A stretch of DNA of 64,000 nt. Origin: Odiellus spinosus (Eukaryota > Arthropoda > Arachnida > Opiliones > Phalangiidae). Location: assembly GCA_963920705.1 (NCBI GenBank), contig OY987233.1:12387459-12451458 (forward strand), written 5' to 3'. Of the stretch, positions 22,519 through 33,027 are shown in pieces. Numbering within the stretch: the first letter of the stretch is position 1; each line of letters begins with the position of its first letter. The notes beneath the pieces were generated by a model. It made no database searches, was not told the DNA's origin, and saw only the letters and a list, made by a program, of their open reading frames with translations. Both the position numbers and the translations under genes were made by a program.

Positions 22519-22693
22519 TAGAGGTCGGGGTTTGAACAAGATTATTCACAAATATTTGGTTAATCAGTTAATCATAAAAAATAATCGGTTAATTATTCGC
22601 GATTACATTGCATATATCATAGACTTCCCGTGGATAATTTCAAAATATGAATAAAGATAAACAAAAATTATCTTATCCAAACCCCGACCTCTA
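22519..22693. mobile_element. hAT-like MITE, 175 bp, with intact target duplication
   Basis: The 16-bp terminal inverted repeats are perfect: TAGAGGTCGGGGTTTG at the left and CAAACCCCGACCTCTA at the right. Both ends are flanked by the 8-bp direct repeat ATTTTAAG (22511-22518 and 22694-22701). TAGRG-type ends plus 8-bp duplications are diagnostic of the hAT superfamily. The host sequence (ACGCGCTTTAATGTATATT, then the site, then ACCATAAAA) equals the sequence at about 4905-4940 without an insertion. The element has no coding capacity and needs a transposase from elsewhere. Confidence 0.92.
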
Positions 22694-22752
22694 ATTTTAA
22701 GACCATAAAAATGTTTATTCACAAACAATCCATCCGAAAATAAATTAGGTTT

Positions 22753-23412
22753 AACCAAAAAATCTATCACTTTATTCTATAAAAGTAGCTTAATAGTATC
22801 AGCAAAGGGTCAGTTTTATCAAGAATCCATTCGGGTTCCATAAGAATATGGGAGCATAGCTTTAGCCTCTGGTACCATCCTCCCAAACTTTGTAACAAAA
22901 GTTCGTCTGCAATTTTCGCAACATTTGTACGCTTAGATCTTTTTTCGGTCGGCTCCATTTTTATTGCCCAAAATATTATGTCAAGGTCGTTAGTGGCGCG
23001 GGTTAATAATAGATGTCAGGAGCGATTTACTTGAAAAATCGATTCGAATCAGACGAACTTTTGCTACAAAGTTTGGGAGGATAGTTATTGAATCGCGGCC
23101 CTCCCATATTCTTATGGAACCTGAATGAATTCTTGGTTTTATGTCATAGCCCATCACTTAAAAATTGCGAAAAAAGTCATCACCCCTGTCTGGCTCGAGT
23201 GATTTGGACTCTTCCTAGATATTTTGAGTCGGGAGAGAGGGACGGAATTTAGGGGGGCCCGCGCTTGCCTATATTGTCTTCCCTCTCAATTCCGAAATTT
23301 CTCCGCAGAGTGGCGCTTCCTCCTTTCACTATTTACACTGACTGTGGCCGCTTGAGTGTCTCGAATCAGAATCTGCCAGTACATTTACCCGAACGGGTGT
23401 TGTTTAGTTTTA
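22753..23412. mobile_element. Family L element, long copy with internal hairpin
   Basis: The left module ATCTATCACTTTATTCTATA ... ATCAGCAAAGGGTCAG and the right module GTACATTTACCCGAACGG ... TGTTGTTTAG match the ends of the 10 kb copy. Inside, TTCCATAAGAATATGGGAG (about 22836) pairs with CTCCCATATTCTTATGGAA (about 23101), and CCTCCCAAACTTTGTAACAA pairs with TTGCTACAAAGTTTGGGAGG. This makes a large hairpin of about 330 bp. Its short open frames are not genes. Confidence 0.7.
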
Positions 23413-24046
23413 CGGATATATGTGATAAACTTTTGATAGAGTATATTAATTTTCCCATAGAGTGTAGTGCTGGCAAAGCAGGGGGGGGGGTCAATATTGT
23501 ACTCTATGATATAAGTCTATATTGCTCTAGTTCATCGTTTTCTCATTATATCATGGGAAGCGCATCTCGACCCTTGCGCAGTCATCTCGGCGTTCATTAT
23601 TTAAAGAGGGAATGATGGGGCGCCCGTTTTTGGGGGAACACGAGGTCGCTTTGCAGCGCTATTTAAGGGCCAAACGGGATAATGTCAAGTGTCCAGATTA
23701 TACGGTATTCGTCATATCACGAGCAACCTACCCGCCCCTTACTCAATATGAATATACGTTATAGAAGCCCCCTGGGGGATTTCAAACTTCTAGGGGATAA
23801 TGCCTGGAACGTGCATACATTGAGCCCAAAAACAAACACCGTAGATATGATGACTGGTATTTAGATTTCAGGTCCTTTAAACTGTCAGATTCGAGCGAGG
23901 GCCTAGGAGATACCCTTGTTAAGGAAAACTTCAACCCAAATTTTTATTGGATTTATTAATATTTTCATTTTTACATTATTATTATAATTTTTTAATTTGA
24001 TTACTGAAATATATTTTATTATAATTATATTTAGGTTATATTTTCC
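23413..24046. other. No gene recognised
   Basis: Unique sequence with a G-run at about 23481-23490. The 60-codon frame near 23682 shows nothing recognisable. Confidence 0.4.
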
Positions 24047-25015
24047 AATAATGACTAAAAGTAAACTTTTTTCAATAATGACTAAACTTTTTATTTAGTT
24101 TTATTACTAAAAGTGACGTATTTTTAATTTTATTACTAAAAGTGACGAATTTTTAATTTTATTACTAAAAGTGACGTATTTTTAATTTTATTACTAAAAG
24201 TGACGTATTTTTAATATTTTATTACTAAAAGTGACATATTTTAAAAAATAACTAAAATTTTCCCTTTTTTCCCCAATTTTATTTCTAAAAATTACAAATT
24301 TTTAAAATTTTATTTCTAAAAATTACAAATTTTTAAAATTATTACTAAAAATTACAAATTTTTAAAATTTTATTACTAAAAATTATAAATTTTTAAAATT
24401 TTATTACTAAAAATTACAAATTTTTAAAATTTTATGACTAAAAATTACAAATTTTTAAAATTTTATGACTAAAAATTACAAATTTTTAAAATTTTATGAC
24501 TAAAAATTACAAATTTTTAAAATTTTATGACTAAAAATTACAAATTTTTAAAATTTTATGACTAAAAATTACAAATTTTTAAAATTTAAGACTAAAAATT
24601 ACAAATTTTTAAAATTTATGACTAAAAATTACAAATTTTTAAAATTTTATGACTAAAAATTACAAATTTTTAAAATTTTATGACTAAAAATTACAAATTT
24701 TTAAAATTTTATTACTAAAAATTACAAATTTTTAAAATTTTATTACTAAAAATTACAAATTTTTAAAATTTTATTTCTAAAAATTACAAATTTTTAAAAT
24801 TTTATTACTAAAAATTACACATTTTAAAAATTTTATTACTAAATATGACAAATTTTTAAAATTTTATTACTAAAAATTACAAATTTTTAAAATTTTATTA
24901 CTAAAAATTACAAATTTTTAAAATTTAATTACTAAAAATTACAAATTTTTAAAATTTTATTACTAAAATTTACAAATTTTTAAAATTTTATAACTAAGTG
25001 ACATATTTTCTAAAT
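24047..25015. repeat. AT-rich satellite, 29- to 31-bp units
   Basis: The first part (to about 24240) has units of 29 bp with TTACTAAAAGTGACGTATTT. The rest has about 24 units of 31 bp with ATGACTAAAAATTACAAAT or ATTACTAAAAATTACAAAT, joined by TTTTTAAAATTTT. The ATGAC form occupies the middle and the ATTAC form both sides, so the array has a nested expansion. Nearly all bases are A or T. Confidence 0.93.
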
Positions 25016-25077
25016 ATCCTTTAAATTAATTTTTTTAGATTTTTTTTTTTTTTTTTTTTAATTTTATTGCAATTTTT

Positions 25078-25101
25078 TTTATTATTATTATTATTATTAT
25101 T
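25078..25101. repeat. ATT microsatellite
   Basis: About eight ATT repeats after a long poly-T tract. Confidence 0.85.
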
Positions 25102-25736
25102 AAGTATAGATAATCGGCAGCCAGAACCTTTGGCTGTATCAAGTGGAATATGAAACTAATACGGTGTGTCGACTCTCTAATAAATTTACTACTATTTTCA
25201 CTTTTAGGCTTAGGTTGCGCTTTCAGTCTACGGTATTTAATTTCTCCTATATAATAAGCACACGGTTTGGCACACCGCCTTATTTCTCTATTGAAACTAA
25301 TACAGCCAAAGCTTGTTTACTGCCATCTTGTTTTATATATCGCTTTTTATTTGTTCTCTTTGATTTCTATAAGAAAAAGACCATATTGGATCATGGTATT
25401 TTTTTTTGGGCCTCGGCTGTCGGGATAGTTACCGCCCTATAATCTATATCGTTCCTTTGAAGGGCCAAAAAGGCCCAAAATTACCCGAATTAACTTTTAA
25501 TATAGCGCCAGTATCGAGTAGTGATCCGTCAAAAATAAACAACCCTGTCCTATATAGACGTTTTCAGTCTCAATATGAGGCTGCGATATTAGTAAAACTA
25601 TAATAGGATATCATTGATATTAGATCCATTCTAAGAGTGCCAGAGATATCGTAGGAGTAAAAATTGCCAAAAAACTAATAGTTTCATATAGCTAAGTTGG
25701 CGACCTTAGTAAGAATTAAAAGCCTGAAGAAAAACC
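25102..25736. other. Unique sequence; word shared with 59.4 kb
   Basis: TCTATTGAAACTAATACAGCC (about 25282) resembles CTATTCGAATTAATACAGCC at 59381. This suggests a low-copy repeat. The 99-codon plus frame here has no recognisable domain. Confidence 0.35.
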
Positions 25737-25860
25737 TTTAAAGGGAGAATGCAACCTAACAACAAGTGATTTTTATTTACTCGATTAATCGATTAATGGA
25801 TTAGGCCTATTTTAACATTAACTAATCGATAAAAAATCACTGGATTCGTTCTCCCTTTAA
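25737..25860. mobile_element. Family A foldback element, internally deleted mini-copy
   Basis: Both termini are intact (TTTAAAGGGAGAATGCAACC and ATTCGTTCTCCCTTTAA) but only about 124 bp remain. The inner arms and loop are gone, leaving GTGATTTTTATTTACTCG and CGATAAAAAATCACT facing each other. Confidence 0.9.
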
Positions 25861-26453
25861 GGATCAGAATTGGGATAGAAAACTATATATTTTTTTAATC
25901 CCTTCTAAGACTGCGACAATTCATGGAGGATAAAACTACAACTGTGCAAAAAATAAATCTAATAGGTTTATATTAATCGTGATCTTAGAATGATATTGAA
26001 ACGAGTAGAAAACACGTCTTATTCGTATTAAAAAATTACCCCAAACTAAGATTGGATTTTTCCGTCAAACTAAGGTGCCATTATATAATTCCCGGTTTAT
26101 CTGTCATCCCAGCCTTTAACGGCGTTGCCAAGTTGGAGTGGAGGTATATCCGTATAAGCGGCGGTCAGACTCTCGAGACGGAAGTCCGATACCTAGCCCA
26201 AGAACCTTCATTATATTTTGATCGAGTGGAGTCTAGGACTAGGAGTGTCGTTTTACTTTTACGGGTAAAACGTTTTATCTTAATGGTCTTCCCCGTGTCT
26301 TAACCTAATGCCTTTTCGCCTTAAGTTGGATTCGAGTTAAGCCTAACTTTTAATCCCGCCGAACACTGGGAGCCTATTGGTTTTCCCAAGAAGCTAAAGT
26401 TGAACCCCCCCCCCCCTGAATGCCCAGTCTTATAACTCGCCATGTTTCCTATT
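25861..26453. other. No gene recognised
   Basis: Unique AT-rich sequence with a C-run at 26406-26416. The 83-codon frame at 26052 has no splice or domain support. Confidence 0.4.
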
Positions 26454-26891
26454 TTAAAGGAAGAAGGCAACCTAACAACAAGTGATTTTTTTTATCGATT
26501 CCTTGTCGTTTAAATAGGCCTAATCCAACAGTAAAAGTTTACAAAACAAGTATTAAACTAAAAATAAATGTAAAACTTACCTGGAAAATAGGCTTAGCGG
26601 TATTCATGGAGATCCTGAATTGCCTCCGTGTAAGGTCTAGCGACCACCGAGCAACGGCCCGTCGTTCACACGAGATCTCAACGAGACTTACAATCGCGTT
26701 CGATTGGTGGCTAGACCTTATACGTGAGGAAATCAGGATCTCCATGAATCCCGCTTAGCCTAGTTTCCAGGTAAGTTTTATATTTATTTCTAGTTTTATT
26801 TTTGTTCATAAATTTCTTCGCTATGCCTATTTTAACGATAAGTAATCGTTTAAAAAAAATCACTTCTTGTTAGGTTGCATTCTCCGTTTAA
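26454..26891. mobile_element. Family A foldback element, subtype A2
   Basis: The ends are TTAAAGGAAGAAGGCAACC and GGTTGCATTCTCCGTTTAA. The inner arms differ from subtype A1: GTGTAAGGTCTAGCGACCA and TGGTGGCTAGACCTTATACG, around ACACGAGATCTCAACGAGAC. The same inner sequence is found in copies at 41861 and 61769, so this is a distinct subfamily. Confidence 0.9.
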
Positions 26892-27424
26892 TCTAGTAAG
26901 CGATAGTGTCTCATTGGTATATTGCGTACTATGTAATTAAGTATTATATACTTTCATTATCACCGGTTTCCCCAGTAGTCGATTTTTGATCGAAATGAAG
27001 CGGCGAGATATTAATTATGAATTGCCAAATTTTGTTTTTACGGTAGTTTCTGGGCCGCAAAATACTTTAATGTTTTTTTTTCTCTCGATCTGATTTTGTA
27101 TCTGCGGGTAAAACTAAACTGCGGGCTTGGCTAATAAAAACTCCGCCTTTTTCGTGTTTTATTTAAAGGCTAAATATTTCATTTTACGACCTTATTACGA
27201 AATCCACGATTTCCACATAAACCTCAGACCTTTTTTCGCCGCTCGTACCTAAGTTGGTCTATATGGTATTACCACCCACCCACCCAATTCGTGTATAGAT
27301 TTTTATCAATCTAAGGCCTACGTCCATTTATTTATGCCAATATTGAGATATTTATCGCGAGCCTCACATCGATTTTTTTATCGCATTGAAAAATAAAATA
27401 TCACGATAAAATATTCAATTATTC
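26892..27424. other. No feature recognised
   Basis: Unique AT-rich sequence without exon or repeat signals. Confidence 0.4.
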
Positions 27425-27875
27425 TTCAAAGGGAGAATCCAACCTAACAACAAGTGATTTTTTTTTATCGATTCCTTATCGTTTAAATAGGACTAATCCA
27501 TTAGTAAATAAAATTTACAAACCAATATTAAACTAGAAATAATTTTAAAACTTACCATCAAAATAGGCTTAGCTAGATTCATGGAGATCCTGAATTTCTT
27601 CGCATAGAAGGGTGAGCGGCCAATCGAATGTTATTGGAAATCTCACAGAGATGTCGCCTTAATGACAGGCCTTGTTGCTTATTGGTCGCTGACTCTTCAA
27701 TTTCAAAGAATTCATCATCTCCATGAATCCAGCTAAGCCTATTTTCAGGGTAAGTCTTAAATTTATTTCTATTTTAATGTTTGTTTCGTAAACTTTTTAT
27801 TGGTGGATTAGGCCTATTTAAACGATAAGGAATCGATAAAAAAATCACTTGTTTTATCTTGAATTCTCCCTTTAA
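27425..27875. mobile_element. Family A foldback element, complete A1 copy
   Basis: It begins CAAAGGGAGAATCCAACC (left TTAA changed to TTCAA) and ends GAATTCTCCCTTTAA. The arms carry CAAAATAGGCTTAGCTAGAT and ATCCAGCTAAGCCTATTTTC, with GCGGCCAATCGAATGTTA facing TTATTGGTCGCTGACTC. Confidence 0.88.
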
Positions 27876-28389
27876 TATATTCTCGTGACGTAATTAGTTC
27901 ATTATATTTAACTATAGATAGGAATTAGTGTGTATTTTTAATTAACTCTCAATATAAATTCGGTGTAGACTGGCGATTAATTTAACAGACTCGGGTTTAA
28001 TGTTTAATCGAATTTCAATTTAAGAAACCTTAAATTTTTAATTAAAACTTCACTTTGAAGATATTTTTGCAGTGAGCAAACTTCTGTCAGATGTCTGGCC
28101 TCTTTGAGAATAAGTTTATTAGAGAAAAATGCAAAATGTATTTCGGGCAGACGTCTTAGCAAATACATTTTCAATGTATAGGTATAGACGGTAATATCTA
28201 AACGCTAATGGACGTTAATAGCGCTGCGCTTCAGCCAGAATTTGGCAACAGGAAGGATGGGATACTTTACAAAATCCGGCTTTGGTATAAGTGCCTTTTA
28301 AGGTTGGCTCTTAGATCGTTTTTGAAATATTTTATATAACTGGACAACTATCTTGAAACGCGTTAAATTCTAGTTTAAAACCAGACTTT
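27876..28389. other. Unique sequence; weak acceptor near 28080
   Basis: ATATTTTTGCAG near 28062-28074 resembles an acceptor and about 35 codons follow without a stop. No donor matches, so no exon is called. Confidence 0.3.
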
Positions 28390-28768
28390 CCTGATCGAAT
28401 TTCGACCTGGAAAACCGGGAAAAGGTCAGGGAATTTGTAAATTGGCCAGAAAGGTCAGGGAAAAGTCTGGCAATTTGGAAATCGGCCCAAAAGGTCAGGG
28501 AATTAGAAAATGAGCCCACTGTTCAGATAAATTAAGTATGTTGGTACAAGTCAAGGAGCTATGTATTATTGGTTGACCAATTAATTATAACAATTATTTT
28601 AAACTGAAAATATTTGCCTAAAGATTCATATGAGAATTGCCATGAGCTCGCTAGTAAGAATAAATTGATGTAAAATATTGATATTGGTCAGGGAAATTAT
28701 TTAGAAATGATCAGGGAAACCTGGAAAAGTGAGGGAAATTAACTTCCAGAATTTTGTACCAACACTGT
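28390..28768 (+). mobile_element. CAGGG-type dispersed repeat, copy 4
   Basis: Starts CGACCTGGAAAACCGGGAAA, has two to three AAGGTCAGGGAAAAGTC units, the middle TTGGTTGACCAATTAATTAT segment, and ends ATTTTGTACCAACACTG. It lacks the usual satellite expansion. Confidence 0.85.
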
Positions 28769-29115
28769 CTTGGTTGTCTTAATTAGCCCATTATTTCTGG
28801 TCATATTCCCGTATCGCCAAGTAATTTTTAATCGTTTCTTAGATTGGAAATATCTATATTCAGGAGACTAAGCCGGGCCTGTATGCGACGGACGGACGAG
28901 CTCCGAAACGCGCTAATTTCATTAAATATTCTTCATAAAGTTTCCCCACCGCTCGTAATATCGCTTCAAGTTGACAGCTACGACCAAACTTTAAAACTCC
29001 CCTTTTATCTCGAATAAACGCAATAATAAAGATTAAAGGCGGGAAATACCTTCGCGCGCGATGCAAACTCAAAATAAAATTTGAAAATATCTAAACTTTC
29101 GTGGGCGGGACATTA

Positions 29116-29230
29116 GAGCCGCGTTCACACTAAAGACTTTGTATCCATTGTTGAAAAGTCAAAAATAAATCGTTTTGGGGTCAAATGTAGAGATTCTTTG
29201 TCCAAAAAAAGGAAGTTTTTGGTTATCTCT
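29116..29230. mobile_element. Family P fragment
   Basis: GCCGCGTTCACACTAAAGAC, then GTTTTGGGGTCAAATGTAG and TCTTTGTCCAAA, match the left half of the element at 36963-37146. Confidence 0.6.
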
Positions 29231-29847
29231 TGAACCTTTGAATTTGAAGTCCAGTTGAATTAAGGCTGAGACTACCTTCGTTCGCGTTGCAAAATCTAAC
29301 CAAAATTTCTCGTTTTGTTTCGTACACAGTTCGTCGCGACCTGAGAGTACCGTATAATGAGTAGCGGTATAATTTAATTATAAAACGTATAGTCCTAGGT
29401 TCCTATTTTAATGAGTTATGGCGAATTGCGTTTGAGACGGACTCGAAACTATTTTAATTGGAAAGTTTTTCCTTTCTCATTATTCGAAGCTCGTTACGAA
29501 ATGGACTCTTAGAAAGAGTTCGTTTTCTAATTGAAATATTTGTTTAACTTCGCGCTAATGTTTGAGACTTTCTTAGATTGTAAAGATATAGCGTTAAGCC
29601 TCGACTTGTTTTTCAGTCGACTTCTAAATTTGTTCCAAGAACTTTCGGAAAGTTTCTCTCGATGGCATTTCTAGATTCGAATATTCTCGAAAACTTGGGT
29701 CCGATTATATTTCAAATTTGAGTTTTAACGAGTTTTTGAGTCTTTATTATTGAAATATTGAACTAATTAACTGAATATATTCATTATTAAGAAACTAATT
29801 TTCAAAAACAAATTTATTGAACTAGAATAGAGTGTAGAGAATTTTGT
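29231..29847. other. No feature recognised
   Basis: Unique AT-rich sequence, no supported gene. Confidence 0.4.
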
Positions 29848-30296
29848 TTGAAGGGAGAATGCATCCTAACAACGAGAGATTTTTTTTTATCGATTCCTTA
29901 TCGTTTAAATAAGCCTAATCCATCGGTAAAATAATTTACAAACAAATATCAAACTAGAAATAAATTTAAAACTTACCATCATAATAGGCTTAGCGGAATT
30001 CATGGAGATCCTGAATTTCTTCGTATTGAAGGATCATTGGCAATCGAATGTTATTGGTAGTCTCAAGGAGATCTCGTCTTAACGACGGACGTTTGTTCAT
30101 TGGTCGCTGACACATCAATGCGAAGAAATTCAGGATCTTCGTGAATCCAGCTAAGCCTATTTTCTGGGTAAGTTTTAAATTTATTTCTAGTTTTATATTT
30201 ATTTGTAAATTTTCTTTACTAGTGGATTAGGCCTATTTAAACGAAAGGAATCGATAAAAACATTACTTGTTGAATTAGGTTGCATTCTCCCTTTAA
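29848..30296. mobile_element. Family A foldback element, complete A1 copy
   Basis: Starts GAAGGGAGAATGCATCCTAA and ends GGTTGCATTCTCCCTTTAA. The palindromic arms include CATAATAGGCTTAGCGGAAT and CCAGCTAAGCCTATTTTCTG. Confidence 0.88.
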
Positions 30297-31395
30297 CGTC
30301 ATTTATTGTTTGATTGCCACCTTAGAAGGAGTCCATTTCCCCCTTTTTCCAGGCTAAAATAGAGACAGCAACCGCATGTACTTAAATTTTAAACCTTGTC
30401 TGAAGCTTCGCAATCGCGTGTGTGTAAAACTTGCATTCGATTTCCAATCGTAAAAGGGATTTAAATTTCTATTGAAAAACCTCGTTTCCACGGGGTTTTG
30501 AGTACTTTCTAAGCTCGTAAGTTTGTAACTTCTCATATATACACTGTCAAACACTTGTTCCCAAGTTTTCAAAGCGATAAAATCCGTGGTTTACCTCCCG
30601 TGTCGCGCGGGAGACGCTTTTTGGGGGATTTGGGCTAAAAATAAAATTTCAAGCCCATCATCTATACCGCGACCGAGTCAGCTAGGATTATAGGCGGCGT
30701 TCAGCGACGTGTACCGAAGCTACCGCTCTTTAAATTTTCTATTGAAGCGGTGTCTCCGGTACTCGTAACGGAACGACGCGAATATGTAGTAACATCTGTC
30801 GCTGTTCCGCGATTTATCGGAAATTGAAATTTTAAAGATTATCTTCAATATTTTGAAGCAGCTTCCTAATTTCGTCGGCATTTCTAAACCAATTCCAAGG
30901 AACTATTTTTAATTTATTCCCTTTCAACACGCTTTATCACTCCGCGTTAACTTTAGTCATTTTGCCAACACCGGTTGTTTTGAGGTTTTATTTCTGTTTT
31001 TTTTCGGGACTAAATGTTGCACCCGGCGCCAATATACGCGGGCCAGCATCTGTGTTTAAAAGTAGAAAGCTATTTATTTGTTATTTCGCGGTCGGGGCTG
31101 GATTTAGCAACCGTGGTTGGTTCTAACCAACACATATTCACTCCCACGCTTCCCTCTAAGCTTCAAATACTCTTAAAGATAATTTACTTCTTAGGAAAGT
31201 TCGAAATATTTTAAGTACTTTGAAAAAATTTCCCAAATATTTTACTGAAAACTTAATTTTTCCCCTTTTGCTTTTTTAATTTAATGAGAACTCAAATTTT
31301 TAAGTCAATCATATACTAAATATTATAAAATATGTATTTTTACTGTCACGAATTCTTTTTTATGTAATGATACGTCAGGGGTTTCTCTCTCTCAC
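30297..31395. other. No gene recognised
   Basis: Unique sequence with a CGCG-rich stretch at 30600-30800. Short frames at 30354-30572 and 31014-31214 lack any supporting motif. Confidence 0.4.
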
Positions 31396-31490
31396 CTCGG
31401 TGTCATCCCTCTTGGTAAGGGAGTTACAGTACTGGCCCTTTCAAGCGCCCCCGCTATAGTTAGAGGATTCCATACCGTCAAACTGTCTCC
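31396..31490 (-). CDS. Weak candidate internal exon, minus strand
   Basis: On the minus strand, 95 bases between ACTATAG and the good donor CCGAG|GTGAGA are open in one frame only. They read GDSLTVWNPLTIAGALER and then ASTVTPLPRGMTP, ending in phase 2. The other two frames have stops. The donor is close to consensus, but the acceptor has no pyrimidine tract, which is the main argument against it. No family is recognised. Confidence 0.15.
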
Positions 31491-31854
31491 CTATAGTTTT
31501 AATGGTCTTAAACGATCTTTCCGAAAATGCTAGTCAATTTGGAGGCAGGGGGTGAAAAGAAGTGGTGGGCCTTATTTTCCTTAGGCAAAACCAGTGTAGT
31601 AAAGGGGGTATGCAGATATGTTCCGTGAGCAACGTCTATATGATATTTATAAAATTTTGATTGCGGCATTGAGGGGTGGAGCTCTGCCTTCGGCTATCAA
31701 TTAAGTATTCCTTCAATATTTATCAGTTCTTGCAGGCTGTACGTAATCTGTTGAATCTTGACCGAATTTGGAGGAGAGGTTAAAACTAGTAATTGCTTTG
31801 AGAATTACGAAGCAAAACTCGTTTTTGTACAATTACAAATTCGTCTGCTAGGAA
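31491..31854. other. No feature recognised
   Basis: Unique sequence. No repeat or gene signal. Confidence 0.4.
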
Positions 31855-32135
31855 TAGTTGCTATCATAAAAGAGGAGGAGCTTACTTAGGGAATGTTGCC
31901 GACGACATCATCAGCTACGTAATAACTTGTAAAGCTCATAGAGCTTATTTTTTCTATATCCAGGTGTCAGCTCTCAAGGTCGGGTCTTTCCCGAGTGACT
32001 TCTGAGCCCTCTGACCCCTAGAGTTTATGAAAACGGAAATAACTGTCCCGTATAACCTTAGCGCCACGTGATTTCGTGACGTAGTAACATTCGAACAAGA
32101 TGTCGCACCCACAACTTCTTTGATAATATCAACTA
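31855..32135. mobile_element. Family J terminal-inverted-repeat element, copy 2
   Basis: Inverted relative to copy 1 at 11658-11933. It begins TAGTTGCTATCATAAAAG and ends TTTGATAATATCAACTA, with shared internal blocks AGGAGGAGCTTA.TTAGGGAA and AAGGTCGGGTCTTTCCCGAG. Two copies 20 kb apart in opposite orientation support independent insertions. Confidence 0.82.
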
Positions 32136-32618
32136 TGGCAAAGTTCTAGAATTAAATTCAACTTGACTGTGACTTCTCGACTAAATTCAATCCTCATTTT
32201 TTTTTTCGCTGCATGGTAACTAAAGCCAATTTATTCTCGCGCGACAAATTCCTCTCTCGAGTACTCGAAATTCTTCGCGGTGCTCACAATTACGATTGTA
32301 CTATGTCTGCACGCGTGTGCGGGCTTAAATTTAGTTTTTAATGACTCGAATTCGTAAAGCTTAGCTCGCTTGATGGAGGAAAACATCATTTCTCAATTGG
32401 CTTATCTCGAAACAAAATCACCATAGACACGCGGACAACGACAGAAAGAATGAACCTCAGACAAATTGTACTCGGGAAATTAACGCCCATACGTCAACGT
32501 CGAGCTCGTAGTACCTTTAACGAAACTAATCAACTAATATGTAGTTTTCATTGGTAGGGGTAAATTCAGTTCCCTCATCGTTGCCAACCACTTGTGAGCG
32601 TCAACTAAAGCGCTCCGC
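32136..32618. other. No feature recognised
   Basis: Unique sequence, slightly CpG-rich. No exon or repeat supported. Confidence 0.4.
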
Positions 32619-33027
32619 TTAAAGGCAGAATGGAACCTATCAATCGATTCCTTATCGTTTAAATAGGCCTAATCCACCAGTAACTAAAAATACAAACAAA
32701 TATTAAATTAGAAATAAATTTAGAATTTACCAGGAAAATAGGCTTATCTGCTGAAGATCCTGAATTTCTTCGCATTGATGAGTCAGCGACCAATAAGCAA
32801 AGGCCCGTCGTTAAGACGAGATCTCCGTGAGATTGGTCGCTGACCCTTCAATGCGAAGAAATTCAGGATCTCCATGAATCCAGCTAAGCCTATTTTCCTG
32901 GTAAGTTATAAAATAGGTTTCTAGTTTAATATTTGTTTCTAATTTTTTATTAGCAGATTAGGCCTATTTATAACAATAAGGAATCGATTAAAAATCACTT
33001 GTTTTTGAGGTTGCGTTCTCCCTTTAA
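32619..33027. mobile_element. Family A foldback element, A1 copy
   Basis: The ends are TTAAAGGCAGAATGGAACC and GGTTGCGTTCTCCCTTTAA. The loop region GCAAAGGCCCGTCGTTAAGA and the arms GATGAGTCAGCGACCAAT / GATTGGTCGCTGACCCTTC are well kept. Confidence 0.9.
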
